DNA of 64,000 nucleotides from GCA-002733465 sp039969155 (GCA_039969155.1 JBDVOJ010000105.1:53784-117783), one strand, 5' to 3'. Positions 36,158 through 44,666 are shown, numbered from the stretch's first letter. Translations and numbers: made by a program. The notes: generated by a model from the sequence alone, not told the origin.

Positions 36158-36586
36158 CTATTCGTCGATAGTCGCGATGCATTTCAATTCAATCGCTATC
36201 GGCGTAGGTAAACAGTTAATTTCGATAGTTGTGCGACACGGTTGGTTATCGGCGAAGTACTCGGCATAAACCTTGTTATAGATTTTGAAGTCATCGGCCA
36301 TATTGGTTAAAAATACCGTTACATCGACAAGATTCATCCAGCTCGAACCCGATGCTTCCAAAATGGTTTTGATGTTGTCAAAAACGCTTCGACACTGCTT
36401 TTCAATATCGTATTCGACAATATTGCCCTCGGAATCAAGCGTGACCCCAGGGATTTCGGTGGTACCAGCCTGTCTAGGACCAACACCCGATAAAAACAGT
36501 AAATTACCGACTTTGCGAGCGTGGGGGTAGGCACCAACCGGAGGTGGCGCTTTATCAGTACTAATTTTTGATGGATCGTCTTGCAT
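36158..36586 (-). CDS. RidA-family protein, probable 2-aminomuconate deaminase
   Basis: 142 residues of the RidA/YjgF fold (residues 18-140, with GNLLFLSGVGPR and the conserved Arg in PCRTTIEIN, and CIATI at the end). It opens the kynurenine operon. In 2-nitrobenzoate and tryptophan degraders the deaminase that turns 2-aminomuconate into 4-oxalocrotonate (NbaF/AmnD) is a RidA member of this length. That assignment rests on context; a generic imine deaminase is the alternative. Confidence 0.8.
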   Translation of the reverse strand: MQDDPSKISTDKAPPPVGAYPHARKVGNLLFLSGVGPRQAGTTEIPGVTLDSEGNIVEYDIEKQCRSVFDNIKTILEASGSSWMNLVDVTVFLTNMADDFKIYNKVYAEYFADNQPCRTTIEINCLPTPIAIELKCIATIDE

Positions 36587-37111
36587 ACAACTTCTCTCTT
36601 TAGAATTTATAACCTTGCCAAAAAGCCACTAGCTGAAGATCGATCTATCACTGTCTAGTACTACTTTGTTGGAACGGTTGAAACTATGTGTAAATGCATA
36701 TTTGGGGAGGATGGCTTAGATATTTCAGTGCCTTTTTGAGCAACTCTTAAGATTAGAGTACGGCGCTCAATCCCCTAAGAATGGTTAATTCAGGATGAAT
36801 TTGCAGCCACCAAGACTGGCAAAAATGTTTAGAGATGTTTTTTGGCTATGATTCAAAAACATAAGTTTGACTAAGTTATGTAGCGGCAAATTATTCTAGG
36901 GCTATTTTAATCATCAAGGCCACTGATTGTAAAGCCTTGCTCTGCAGGCAGTAAATTAAGCAAAATATCTTCAAAATGTTGGAATATTGCCAAATAGTGG
37001 TCGTTAAGGTCAAACGGCGTACAAATTAATCGATAAATGGCGTAATATTTGATGGTTTTAGACAGAATGCCTCCAACACAATCTAATAATGAGACTTTAA
37101 GGGATTACACC
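36587..37111. other. 525-base gene-free stretch before the ECF sigma gene
   Basis: It should hold the divergent promoters of the kynurenine operon and the sigma-factor unit, but I could not pick out convincing -35/-10 pairs. On the minus strand 36907-37105 stays open for about 65 codons without a start codon. It ends in a protein-like stretch (FEDILLNLLPAEQGFTISGL), possibly a gene remnant. Nothing else is recognised. Confidence 0.35.
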
Positions 37112-37627
37112 ATGCAGGTGTCAGACGAATTTGAACAATGTCGACGTCAGGCATACTCTCTCGCGTTACGGTTGCTCAATAACCAAGATGATGCGTTAGA
37201 AGTAGTACAGACTTCGATAGAAAAAGGCCTTAACCATCCCAATGCTCCGGCATTGGATCATGCTGAGTTTAAGCCGTGGTTATTTACCGTAGTGCGTAAT
37301 AAATCGATTGATATTTTGCGCCGCAAGAAGAATTTGCCTCATGTGGAGCATGAAGAGTACCACTCTGCAGCGCCACAGAAACATGAGCCAGAACGCTCGC
37401 TGCAACAAATGCAGCTTAAAGAAACCATCGAGCAAGCGCTCGAATTACTGAACACGCAACAAAGAGAAATCGTGTTGTTACGTGATTACCACAATTTTAG
37501 TTACGCAGAAATTGCCAAAATTCTTGGTATTGCAAAAGGTTCTGTTATGTCCAGATTACATCGTGCCCGAATGGCGCTAAGAGAAATTCTCATCGACCGA
37601 GGTGTTTCTCTAGGAGGTCAATCATGA
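37112..37627 (+). CDS. ECF-type RNA polymerase sigma factor
   Basis: 171 residues from ATG 37112 (MQVSDEFEQCRRQAYSLALRL), preferred because AAGGGA lies before it. An open frame extends back to ATG 37052 without a ribosome site. Region 2 is about residues 10-75 (VVQTSIEKGLNHP, FKPWLFTVVRNKSIDILRRKK). Region 4 is LNTQQREIVLLRDYHNFSYAEIAKILGIAKGSV-like with the helix-turn-helix, followed by MSRLHRARMALREIL. Its stop overlaps the next start (ATGA). The inducing signal is unknown. Confidence 0.93.
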   Translation: MQVSDEFEQCRRQAYSLALRLLNNQDDALEVVQTSIEKGLNHPNAPALDHAEFKPWLFTVVRNKSIDILRRKKNLPHVEHEEYHSAAPQKHEPERSLQQMQLKETIEQALELLNTQQREIVLLRDYHNFSYAEIAKILGIAKGSVMSRLHRARMALREILIDRGVSLGGQS

Positions 37628-38163
37628 TTGAAAAAGAGCCGCAAAAATCAACTTACCAACAAGCTGTGTCGCAAAATAAACAACATAAAGAAGACGCTAA
37701 TTTGTCACATGAGAGTATCCAAAGTCTTAGTATGCAAAATAGTAAATATGAAATGCTATCGGGTTATCTTGATGAGGAGTTAACCCAACAAGAAGCACAA
37801 AAAGTCATGCTGCTTTTAGAAAGCGATGAAGACTATCGCCAGCTACACGATGAAATGCTGGCTATGCGCCAAGAGGTTCAGTCACTGAGTTTGCAAGAAA
37901 GTGAATTGGAACATCTGGACAGATTATTTCAGGAGCCGGTTGCTAAAACCTCGCGTATTTTTGGTTTTGCTTTGCTCGCGATTAGCGCGTTTATCTTAGT
38001 CGCTTTCACAATGTATGCGGTTGTTATCAACACGGCTATTAATCTTTGGCTTAAGTTTGCTATAGGATTTTTGGGTGCAGGCGGCTTATTCCTATTATAT
38101 AGCGTGCTTAGACAACGAATGATGGTATCTAAAAATGACAAATATAATCGGGTGAAAATGTAG
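37624..38163 (+). CDS. Putative anti-sigma factor, membrane-bound
   Basis: 179 residues. A soluble N-terminal part contains YEMLSGYLDEELTQQEAQKVMLLL (about 38-61), the pattern seen in anti-sigma domains, though without the zinc His/Cys set. Two membrane helices follow at about 113-135 and 140-160, then a basic tail. It overlaps the sigma gene by four bases, the usual arrangement for a sigma/anti-sigma pair. The assignment comes from context plus this motif. Confidence 0.75.
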   Translation: MIEKEPQKSTYQQAVSQNKQHKEDANLSHESIQSLSMQNSKYEMLSGYLDEELTQQEAQKVMLLLESDEDYRQLHDEMLAMRQEVQSLSLQESELEHLDRLFQEPVAKTSRIFGFALLAISAFILVAFTMYAVVINTAINLWLKFAIGFLGAGGLFLLYSVLRQRMMVSKNDKYNRVKM

Positions 38164-38209
38164 CCATGGCTATTCACAGAATAAACAAATGGAACCAAAA
38201 GGATAGTCT

Positions 38210-38557
38210 ATGAGCAAAGTTATTTTGTCGACAACGGATATGATTCATGGCAAGAAAATCACTCGACATTTAGGATTGGTTCGCGGCTCTAGTATTCGTA
38301 CTCGCCATGTTGGTCATGACATTCTAGCGAGTTTAAGAGGGCTAGTCGGTGGGGAAATTCATGAATACACCAAGCTCATGGCAGAAAGCAGAGAACAAGT
38401 ACTAGATCGCTTAATGGATGATGCTAGAGAACTTGGTGGCAATGGAATTGTTGGGATTCGGTTTTCGACTTCACAAATTGCCGCTGGAGCGGCTGAGTTG
38501 ATGGTCTATGGAACGGCTGTGTTTATTGAAGATGCAGACGAGTTGGTTGATGGTTAG
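38210..38557 (+). CDS. YbjQ/UPF0145-family protein
   Basis: 115 residues. Fits the YbjQ family (conserved TTDMIHGKKITRHLGLVRG at the start, GGEIHEYTKLMAESREQVL in the middle, and GGNGIVGIRFSTSQI). These proteins form pentameric rings and are named heavy-metal-binding by similarity, without firm function. It follows the anti-sigma gene after 46 bases and may belong to the same unit. Confidence 0.88.
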   Translation: MSKVILSTTDMIHGKKITRHLGLVRGSSIRTRHVGHDILASLRGLVGGEIHEYTKLMAESREQVLDRLMDDARELGGNGIVGIRFSTSQIAAGAAELMVYGTAVFIEDADELVDG

Positions 38558-38579
38558 TTATGTCTAAACGAGGCGAAGA

Positions 38580-38828
38580 ATGAAACAGAAATCACCCGTC
38601 CTCATAATTCTATTATTGATCGCTAGTTTATTCTTAATCGCTGGAATTAGTTACTTAGGAATTGAATATTTCGAATTTGAACCAAGCGGAGTGCAAACTT
38701 CTAATGGAGAATTCTCTCTTGGTGTTAGTAGTAAATTAGGATGGATACTCACAGCAGGATTTGTCGCGCTGATGTTTGTTTTTATTGTTATTCGAAGATT
38801 GATAGACAAGCTTAGAGATAAGTTTTAG
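38580..38828 (+). CDS. Small two-helix membrane protein
   Basis: 82 residues: helix at 7-27, a loop of about 25 residues likely periplasmic, helix at 53-72 and a basic tail (RRLIDKLRDKF). It is 22 bases after the YbjQ-like gene and probably the last gene of the sigma-factor unit. Family not recognised; function unknown. Confidence 0.65.
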   Translation: MKQKSPVLIILLLIASLFLIAGISYLGIEYFEFEPSGVQTSNGEFSLGVSSKLGWILTAGFVALMFVFIVIRRLIDKLRDKF

Positions 38829-38916
38829 TTTAAGCTTTCTGACTCTTTCTCTGTGAGCTTGTTTTTTGCTAGCACTGTTGTTAAAAGGCGCCAAATTTTT
38901 TCCGAAAAATAAAAAA

Positions 38917-39040
38917 TGGGTCAAATCAACTTGTAAGTTTAGCTAAAAATAATGACATTCAACGCCGAGTAGTTGTGAAGCCATTGATGAAATTGACCAG
39001 CGAAAACGCGATAGTCCGACTTTCAAGTTAGACAGTATGG
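38917..39040 (+). repeat. Degenerate copy of a 123-base inverted-repeat element (left of mipA)
   Basis: Begins TGGGTCAAATCAACTTGTAAG and parallels the element at 40149-40271 along its whole length, sharing TTCAAC.....AGTAG, GATGAAATTGA and TAGTCCGACT.TCAAGTT. Its right end has decayed (AAGTTAGACAG against AAGTTGAGCTGACCCA). The remainder of the 298-base gap between 38829 and 39126 shows no gene. Confidence 0.65.
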
Positions 39041-39126
39041 AAATAAAGCTATATGACTTGTTTCACGTTTTGAGCACAGTGGCACGATGCTCGTAAGTGT
39101 GTGCCATTGCGCTTAAAGTTACGGAG

Positions 39127-39960
39127 CTAGAATAGGTAAATAAATCCGACGCTTACTTCCGCCTCATAGTTGCTGCGAGCAATTGGACTTTCTTCAATAT
39201 TGCTACTAAAACGCTCATAGAAAGCTTCGCCAAAAACCTGCCAATTCTCGTTAATATAATAACGATAATTGTAATCTACCCCAAAAGAACGAAGACCGCC
39301 ACTCAACAAAGTTTCATTCAATCCAGACTCCGCGGACTGTGTTGCGTTTATGCCGAAACCGCTATTGGCGTACTCGCTATCGTGATACACCACAACTAAA
39401 GAAAAGTCGGAGCCAGTTCCGTCCTTTTGGTTGCCAAAGCGGTGTCCAACTCCAAATAGACCAAGATTACCTTTGTCTCCAGCCACGATTCGTCCAACCA
39501 ACCAATTACCCCAATCTACATCGAGAGCACGACGTGCTTGTAGCACTATCTCATTCCCTTCTTCTTGGTCTCCGAGTCCATCCAAGCGACCTTCATCTGA
39601 ATCACTTTCTTCGCGGCCTTCATCAAAGGCCACGGCTGCTTCCAATAGCCAGTTATCAGAACGGAGACCACGCCAGCCAAGCGCCTCACCTGCCCAGAAG
39701 AAAATATCATCACCACTACGCCATTGGGCTGCACCAGCGGGCTGGATTTCGAAACCAAATTCATCCGATCCTTCGTAGGCCGATTCATATTCGACACCAA
39801 AGCCCAATCCGAAACTCCAGCCATCTTTACCCTTGGTAAAGTCGTCCACCGAGGGCAGAGGTACTAAGACTGTTTTTCCGTCCTTCGCTAACGCTGTTTG
39901 AAAACAAACGCCTTGTAATAAAATTAGCAATACTACACCTGAAAGCTTAAACATTTTCAT
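39127..39960 (-). CDS. MipA/OmpV-family outer membrane protein
   Basis: 277 residues from the Met of MKMFKLSGVV; the frame is open further up to 40014 but GAGAGAG precedes this ATG and a clean signal peptide follows (cleaves after QTALA). The mature part has alternating beta-strand character and ends in FIYLF, a terminal Phe as needed by the BAM complex. It fits the MipA/OmpV family (GLGFGVEYESAYEGSDEF, GGLRSFGVDYNYRYYINENW). Members have been linked to scaffolding of peptidoglycan enzymes or to small-molecule entry. Flanked on both sides by copies of the same repeat. Confidence 0.85.
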   Translation of the reverse strand: MKMFKLSGVVLLILLQGVCFQTALAKDGKTVLVPLPSVDDFTKGKDGWSFGLGFGVEYESAYEGSDEFGFEIQPAGAAQWRSGDDIFFWAGEALGWRGLRSDNWLLEAAVAFDEGREESDSDEGRLDGLGDQEEGNEIVLQARRALDVDWGNWLVGRIVAGDKGNLGLFGVGHRFGNQKDGTGSDFSLVVVYHDSEYANSGFGINATQSAESGLNETLLSGGLRSFGVDYNYRYYINENWQVFGEAFYERFSSNIEESPIARSNYEAEVSVGFIYLF

Positions 39961-40148
39961 TTCTCTCTCTAGTAATTTTCGACACAATAACAATATAGAC
40001 ATTCTTACGTTCAAGATGAGTCGATAGATCAGAAGAAATACAGTTGGTATATTTGGACTTGATTGAAAATAGTAGTTTCTATTTCTAAAGCTATTAGGGG
40101 GTTAAGAATAGATAGTTACTCTTACTCATTGAGAATCATAGTAAGACT

Positions 40149-40271
40149 TGGGTCAGTTCAACTTAGAAATTTAGTTAGAATGAATTTTATTCAACCATAA
40201 GTAGCCGTTTAGTCATCGATGAAATTGATGTAGAAAAACACCTAGTCCGACTATCAAGTTGAGCTGACCCA
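40149..40271. repeat. 123-base element with terminal inverted repeats (right of mipA)
   Basis: Ends TGGGTCAGTTCAACTT and AAGTTGAGCTGACCCA are inverted copies (15 of 16). There is no open frame, so it looks like a MITE-type non-autonomous element or a structured intergenic repeat. A decayed direct copy lies at 38917. The rest of the 422-base gap (39961-40382) shows only the likely promoters of mipA and the small gene. Confidence 0.75.
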
Positions 40272-40382
40272 CATTATTTAAAAGCACCCTAACTCTTTTC
40301 TTCTGGAATAAATTGATACTACTTTCGTTTCCTAGACTGACTTTGCGCTCCACTATTGTTTGGAATTCAAAAGGAAATACAT

Positions 40383-40568
40383 ATGGAAAAGGATAAAAAA
40401 AGCATTAAACAAGATGCATACACCGCCTATGGTTTGCTAGTAGGAATTATTGTTGGCACGTTGGTCGGAACTTCATTCGATGGTGTTGGTATAGGATTAG
40501 GTTTAGGGCTAGGAGTGACTTTTGGGCTTATATTCGGTGCTGCAATAGGCAGCAATACTGATAGCTAA
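40383..40568 (+). CDS. Small glycine-rich membrane protein
   Basis: 61 residues from ATG 40383 (MEKDKKSIKQDAY), with AAGGA upstream. A charged N-terminus is followed by a long Gly-rich hydrophobic stretch (about 15-57) with GxxxG-type spacing (LVGIIVGTLVGTSF, GIGLGLGLGVTFGLIFG), able to form two packed helices or a glycine zipper. Forms a pair with the next small gene, 37 bases away. Function unknown. Confidence 0.6.
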   Translation: MEKDKKSIKQDAYTAYGLLVGIIVGTLVGTSFDGVGIGLGLGLGVTFGLIFGAAIGSNTDS

Positions 40569-40605
40569 ATTAAAAATAACTTAATACAAAAAATAGGAAA
40601 TCAAG

Positions 40606-40749
40606 ATGGAAGTTTTTGGGATTATTGGAATGTCTATGGGTACTATGGGGTTTATATTCGGGGTGATGGCATTTACTACTCTGACTCAATTGAGAAAAGA
40701 ACATGATGCACTCAAGAAGCAACTTGAAGAATCCGGGGTTTTAAAATGA
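40606..40749 (+). CDS. Tiny membrane protein with coiled-coil tail
   Basis: 47 residues starting MEVFGIIGMSMG, with ribosome site AGGAAA. One membrane helix (3-27) leads into a charged helix (LRKEHDALKKQLEESGVLK) suited to a coiled coil. It lies 37 bases downstream of the glycine-rich protein and is likely made with it. Function unknown. Confidence 0.6.
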   Translation: MEVFGIIGMSMGTMGFIFGVMAFTTLTQLRKEHDALKKQLEESGVLK

Positions 40750-40754
40750 AACTT

Positions 40755-40920
40755 AACACGTAAGTCGGGTAAAGCCGTCAGCGAATACCTATAACGCTAC
40801 GCGGGGCACACCGACCCGACAGCATAGTCTCTAGCGGGTACATTGTTATTTGATTCAACCATTGCGTCGGGTTTCGCTACAAGCTCTACTCTAACCTACA
40901 ATGGACCCGACTTACGAGTT
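40755..40920. repeat. 166-base element with 16-base terminal inverted repeats
   Basis: Left end AACACGTAAGTCGGGT and right end ACCCGACTTACGAGTT pair at 15 of 16 positions. More GTCGGGT/ACCCGAC copies sit inside (near 40838 and 40866). No open frame. It lies between the tiny membrane protein and the convergent peptidase gene. ACT occurs on both outer flanks, which could be a target duplication but is too short to trust. Confidence 0.75.
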
Positions 40921-40930
40921 ACTCAGTAAT

Positions 40931-43249
40931 TTATTTGTCAAAATTAACCCAACCAATCACCTGCGACTTGTCCCCATCATGTACAGGTACGGCTAACTCC
41001 CCTCGAGCTTGTTTTAAATTTTTAAACTCAGTGGGTAAATGGTCATAAGTTGTCATCACAAAGATTTTTTCATCGCTGTTATTGCCAACTTCCAAAACCA
41101 ATTCCTGATTAGCACATGACTTACCGCGACATCTAAATTCAAAGTAATCAGGATAATAGGAAGTAGTTCTTCGATAGCTAACGGTTTTATTTCCTTTGGT
41201 GATTTTCTTTAAATCGAAACTTTTTGGAATGTATAAACTGATTTCCATAAATCCAGGAAAGTCTGCGTCAATTCTTAAATGCTTTTCGTTGGGCTTCGAA
41301 TCGCTGGCTGTCACAGATATTTCTGCTGGATTTAGCTGTCGGTTGTTTTCAACAATCACCGATGGTCGCTGGTAATCACTCCATGGATAAACCTGCTCGA
41401 GCTTAATCTTTTCAATTAAGGCTTCTCTCAGTGACTGCGGTATCTTGCTATTTTGATTGCCAGTGTTGATAAAACTTTGCCCATCTTGATGTTGAACATA
41501 CACAATGTTGAGGTGTTGCGGATTAGCTGCAGAGTAGGGGGATTGAAAGCTTGTCCACAGAATACATACGATTAAAAGACTTAAGCTAGTTAGCCCAATG
41601 GGATGAATAGAGTTTTCTTTGGAATTTCCTTGCTGATTAGCCAATGTAGGGAGCAAGTTAGCTAAGCAAAAGCTCAACATAATTCCGACTGCAATGGACA
41701 TTCTGAAAGTCACCATAATTTCCAAAATAAACGCCACCGCAACATAAGTCACTGCGCATGCAAGCGCGACTGCAATAGTTATTTTTTCGATTAAAGCATC
41801 TAAAGATTCAGAAGTTTTATTAACATAAATAAAAGCAATACCGGCAGTGGTCATTACTAATGGAATTAGGAATAAAAAAGTGATGCCCGGAACGGCTATT
41901 GCGGAAATCACGCTGAGGGTCACCCAAAAACTTCCAAGTGCGGCTAACACTTCTATTGGAGTGCGTTTGGCTAAGCCGTAGCGCCCTATATAAATTATAA
42001 CGGCTAGAATACCCAACCATAAAACAAACCTCATAGGCAGTACATTGCTAAGCCATGGTGTGCTATTGCCACTTAGCATTTGGACTAGGTTTTGCAATCC
42101 AAAAGAAACAGCTGTTCCGGCGATTACGGAACCTAATATAACCAACAGTGAAATGAAAATTGAACCTCGAGTGATATTAAACTGCCTTATGGTCAGCATT
42201 CGAATCACTATAAAAAGACCGATAATGATTAACGTGAGCGTTAAGTTAATACTTTCCGACCAACTGATCACAAATAGACTTAGAATGTCGGTATAAACTA
42301 AATTTCCGGCATCGGTATTATTTAAATCCAAATCCTTAATGGTTTTTAATACTCCCCAAATATTATCGCCGTGATGTTGCAGGCTGCCCAAATTTAACTG
42401 TTCTAAATTATCTAAAGGCGTGTGGTAGTGGGGCAAGTTTTCTGCATGGGCGAAATTCAATCCTTGTAAATTTCCTTGTTTGAAAATTGTTAAGTCAGTG
42501 TCATTTGGCAGCACTTTATAAGCTTCATAAAACAGTGAGCTAGTCAGTGCGGATGGAGTGGTTTGCGCATAAATATCGACAAGCCAGCCACTGTCTTCAC
42601 CTGTTTCAAACATCACACTTTTACCGGTAGTCCCTCTCGCTTCAATATTCAAAGCAATTTGCACTTCTTTCGCTAGCGGATGCTCATCCATAAAGGCTTT
42701 TGCACCCATGAGTCCATACTCTTCACCCTCATTAAACAAAAACACAATGGTATTTTTAGGTTGGTCTGATTGCGATAACAATCGCGCGGTTTCCAGGAGA
42801 GTACCAACAGCGGTAATTGCATCACTTACTCCGGGACCGGCCGGAACAGAATCATAATGAGCTGATAGTAGAATTCCTTTACTTGGACTGGAACCTTGGA
42901 CTTTAACAATGATATTTCTAACTTGGGTGCACCGACCTGAACCGCTTCGTGCTCGGCATACATCGGTTTGTTGGATACTTGGCTGATAACCTAAGCTTTC
43001 TAAATACTGAATAATTCGATCTTCCACCACTCTATCGGCAGGCATATCGACCACGTGAGGAACTTGCTCATTGGTTAAGTGCTCTATTAATTGAAAGGCT
43101 CTTCCTGCTGAGAAAATCTCTTTTGACGCCTCACTTGATAAGGGCTGAATTGGTGAGGTTTGCCATTTAGTCAGTATCGCTAAAACAACGATAGCGGCAA
43201 GAGCGATCAAAAAAGTTTGGTGAGTCTTAATTACAAAGAGTTTTGACAT
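40931..43249 (-). CDS. M28-family membrane metallopeptidase
   Basis: 772 residues. An N-terminal anchor helix (10-26) is followed by an M28 aminopeptidase domain (about 40-310). Zinc ligands His131 and Asp143 (SAHYDSVPAGPGVSD) and the catalytic/ligand pair Glu176-Glu177 (NEGEEYG) are intact. About eight membrane helices (330-580) and a soluble C-terminal domain (590-772) follow. The plan resembles the vacuolar membrane protease Pff1 type. It probably trims peptides on the periplasmic side; substrate unknown. The small secreted protein gene lies just upstream. Confidence 0.9.
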   Translation of the reverse strand: MSKLFVIKTHQTFLIALAAIVVLAILTKWQTSPIQPLSSEASKEIFSAGRAFQLIEHLTNEQVPHVVDMPADRVVEDRIIQYLESLGYQPSIQQTDVCRARSGSGRCTQVRNIIVKVQGSSPSKGILLSAHYDSVPAGPGVSDAITAVGTLLETARLLSQSDQPKNTIVFLFNEGEEYGLMGAKAFMDEHPLAKEVQIALNIEARGTTGKSVMFETGEDSGWLVDIYAQTTPSALTSSLFYEAYKVLPNDTDLTIFKQGNLQGLNFAHAENLPHYHTPLDNLEQLNLGSLQHHGDNIWGVLKTIKDLDLNNTDAGNLVYTDILSLFVISWSESINLTLTLIIIGLFIVIRMLTIRQFNITRGSIFISLLVILGSVIAGTAVSFGLQNLVQMLSGNSTPWLSNVLPMRFVLWLGILAVIIYIGRYGLAKRTPIEVLAALGSFWVTLSVISAIAVPGITFLFLIPLVMTTAGIAFIYVNKTSESLDALIEKITIAVALACAVTYVAVAFILEIMVTFRMSIAVGIMLSFCLANLLPTLANQQGNSKENSIHPIGLTSLSLLIVCILWTSFQSPYSAANPQHLNIVYVQHQDGQSFINTGNQNSKIPQSLREALIEKIKLEQVYPWSDYQRPSVIVENNRQLNPAEISVTASDSKPNEKHLRIDADFPGFMEISLYIPKSFDLKKITKGNKTVSYRRTTSYYPDYFEFRCRGKSCANQELVLEVGNNSDEKIFVMTTYDHLPTEFKNLKQARGELAVPVHDGDKSQVIGWVNFDK

Positions 43250-43313
43250 GATGCTGGTCCCTTAGAATGGAATACTATTTCAGTTTGCTTTTTTTGAACG
43301 CCAATTAACACTG

Positions 43314-43754
43314 CTAATCATTGTCTTTGCTTAAACGATGAATGCACTGATTATCAGATTGTTTGGGCAAGGATATTTCTATAATGTTCTCTGCTTTTTT
43401 AATCGAGATAGTCGGGCAGGAGGGAACGTGAATACGATAATGGTCGTTATTTCCGTTTAAAGACCACCCATTAATAACCTTGATGTTTTCTCTAGAAACT
43501 TTATAAGCGAAAGTATTATCAAACGGGCGACCACCTTCGGTCGAGGTTAAGGTCTCGCCAAAAATGTGCCATTGCTGACTGGAGCCAAGATATCTGAGCA
43601 GAGAATTTCCTTTTAGCGATAAATCGGAAGGAGCCATTTCGCGCATTGTTTCGGCAGAGTGAGCATCAAATATTAAATCTCGATTTCCAGAAGCTGATAA
43701 CCCAGCAGTAAAACTGATAGCAACAGCCGGTATCATTAAAAGCAGTTGTTTCAT
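43314..43754 (-). CDS. Small secreted protein, unknown
   Basis: 146 residues with a signal peptide (1-21, ends GLSASG region). The mature part has two Cys near the C-terminus (HVPSCPTIS and DNQCIHRL) that could form a disulfide. No family recognised. It precedes the M28 peptidase by 64 bases on the same strand, so they may be co-expressed, for example as peptidase and accessory protein; this is only positional. Confidence 0.6.
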   Translation of the reverse strand: MKQLLLMIPAVAISFTAGLSASGNRDLIFDAHSAETMREMAPSDLSLKGNSLLRYLGSSQQWHIFGETLTSTEGGRPFDNTFAYKVSRENIKVINGWSLNGNNDHYRIHVPSCPTISIKKAENIIEISLPKQSDNQCIHRLSKDND

Positions 43755-43994
43755 AGTGCGTCCTCTAGCTAGCCTTTAGATAGAATTAGTTAAGGGTGTC
43801 AGTCATTTAGCTCTGAGTCTACAGTCTTTAAATCTCGCATCAAGGGTTTAGTGCATGCTAAATCAGATGGCAAGACGCTATTAAGGCCTAAAAGCTCAAG
43901 AACTGACTGCTTTGCATCCAGCAGACTACTAGGTTAATAAGTATGATATCCATTACTTTATGTAAAGCTTGCTTGACTTTGATGCGTTGTTTGG

Positions 43995-44012
43995 TGTAAA
44001 GTGTGTTTTACA
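43995..44012. promoter_or_regulatory. Operator and promoter of the membrane protein/XRE pair
   Basis: TGTAAA, six bases, TTTACA is a perfect dyad 23 bases before the ATG at 44035. Its left half also serves as a -10-like element 16 bases after TTGACT (43973-43978). TGTAAAG and GGTAAAG copies flank it. Autoregulation by the XRE protein encoded two genes on is likely. Confidence 0.5.
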
Positions 44013-44034
44013 TTAGGTAAAGCAAGGCATACAA

Positions 44035-44475
44035 ATGACGTCTAAAGATGAAAATAACTCCCAAGACGAGCAATGCTCAGATTGGAGCAGTGAAACCAAG
44101 AAGAACACCAAGAGCTTGGCTATCTGGACTAGCGCTTGGGTGGTAACAATGGCGATTGCAACTTTTGGGTCGTTGTTGGTTTGGCCGGAAATCGAATGGT
44201 TAAAAGTTGTTAGTGTGTTGATTAATTTATTAATTGGTATCGGTGTGATATTTGCCAATAAACGCCATTTAGAAGGGTTGGACGAATTGCAGCAAAAAAT
44301 CCAGCTAGATGCCATGGCAATCGCGCTTGGAGTCGGGCTAATTGCAGGTACCAGCTATTCGACTTTAGACAATATCAACTTGATTTCCTTTGACGCAGAA
44401 ATTTCTCATTTAGTCATGCTCATCGGAGTGACCTATTTGTTGGGAGTGGTATTAGGTCAGAGGCGCTACCAATGA
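44035..44475 (+). CDS. Four-helix membrane protein paired with XRE regulator
   Basis: 146 residues. A charged cytoplasmic N-terminus (1-28) is followed by four hydrophobic segments (about 30-50, 58-75, 92-110, 122-140). The loop HLEGLDELQQKIQLDAMAIALG resembles small membrane proteins often encoded next to XRE regulators. Its stop overlaps the regulator start (ATGA), so they are translated together. It may sense the membrane state or be the regulated target; function not known. Confidence 0.65.
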   Translation: MTSKDENNSQDEQCSDWSSETKKNTKSLAIWTSAWVVTMAIATFGSLLVWPEIEWLKVVSVLINLLIGIGVIFANKRHLEGLDELQQKIQLDAMAIALGVGLIAGTSYSTLDNINLISFDAEISHLVMLIGVTYLLGVVLGQRRYQ

Positions 44476-44666
44476 AGAACCGATTAAAGGTTTTGCGCGC
44501 TGAGAGAGATTGGACCCAAGCTGATCTTGCACAAGCGCTCAATGTATCAAGGCAAACAATAAACGCTATCGAAAAAGGTAAATTCGACCCCAGTTTACCG
44601 CTAGCTTTTAAAGCGGCCAGACTGTTTGAAATGCCGATTGAAGAAATTTTTGAAGACGAACACTAA
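44472..44666 (+). CDS. XRE-family transcriptional regulator
   Basis: 64 residues, a single Cro/CI helix-turn-helix (LRAERDWTQADLAQALNVSRQTINAIEKGKFDPSL), similar to the short YozG-type regulators. The acidic C-terminus (IEEIFEDEH) ends the domain with no sensor part. Overlaps the preceding membrane protein by four bases. The dyad upstream of that gene is its probable binding site. Confidence 0.93.
   Translation: MKNRLKVLRAERDWTQADLAQALNVSRQTINAIEKGKFDPSLPLAFKAARLFEMPIEEIFEDEH

Noticed and set aside
39339..39839. Plus-strand open frames opposite mipA
   Set aside because: They are reverse-frame shadows of the outer-membrane protein gene, without ribosome sites or recognisable domains.
40122..40146. 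Fur box upstream of mipA
   Set aside because: Only about 11 of 19 positions fit the consensus, which is too weak.
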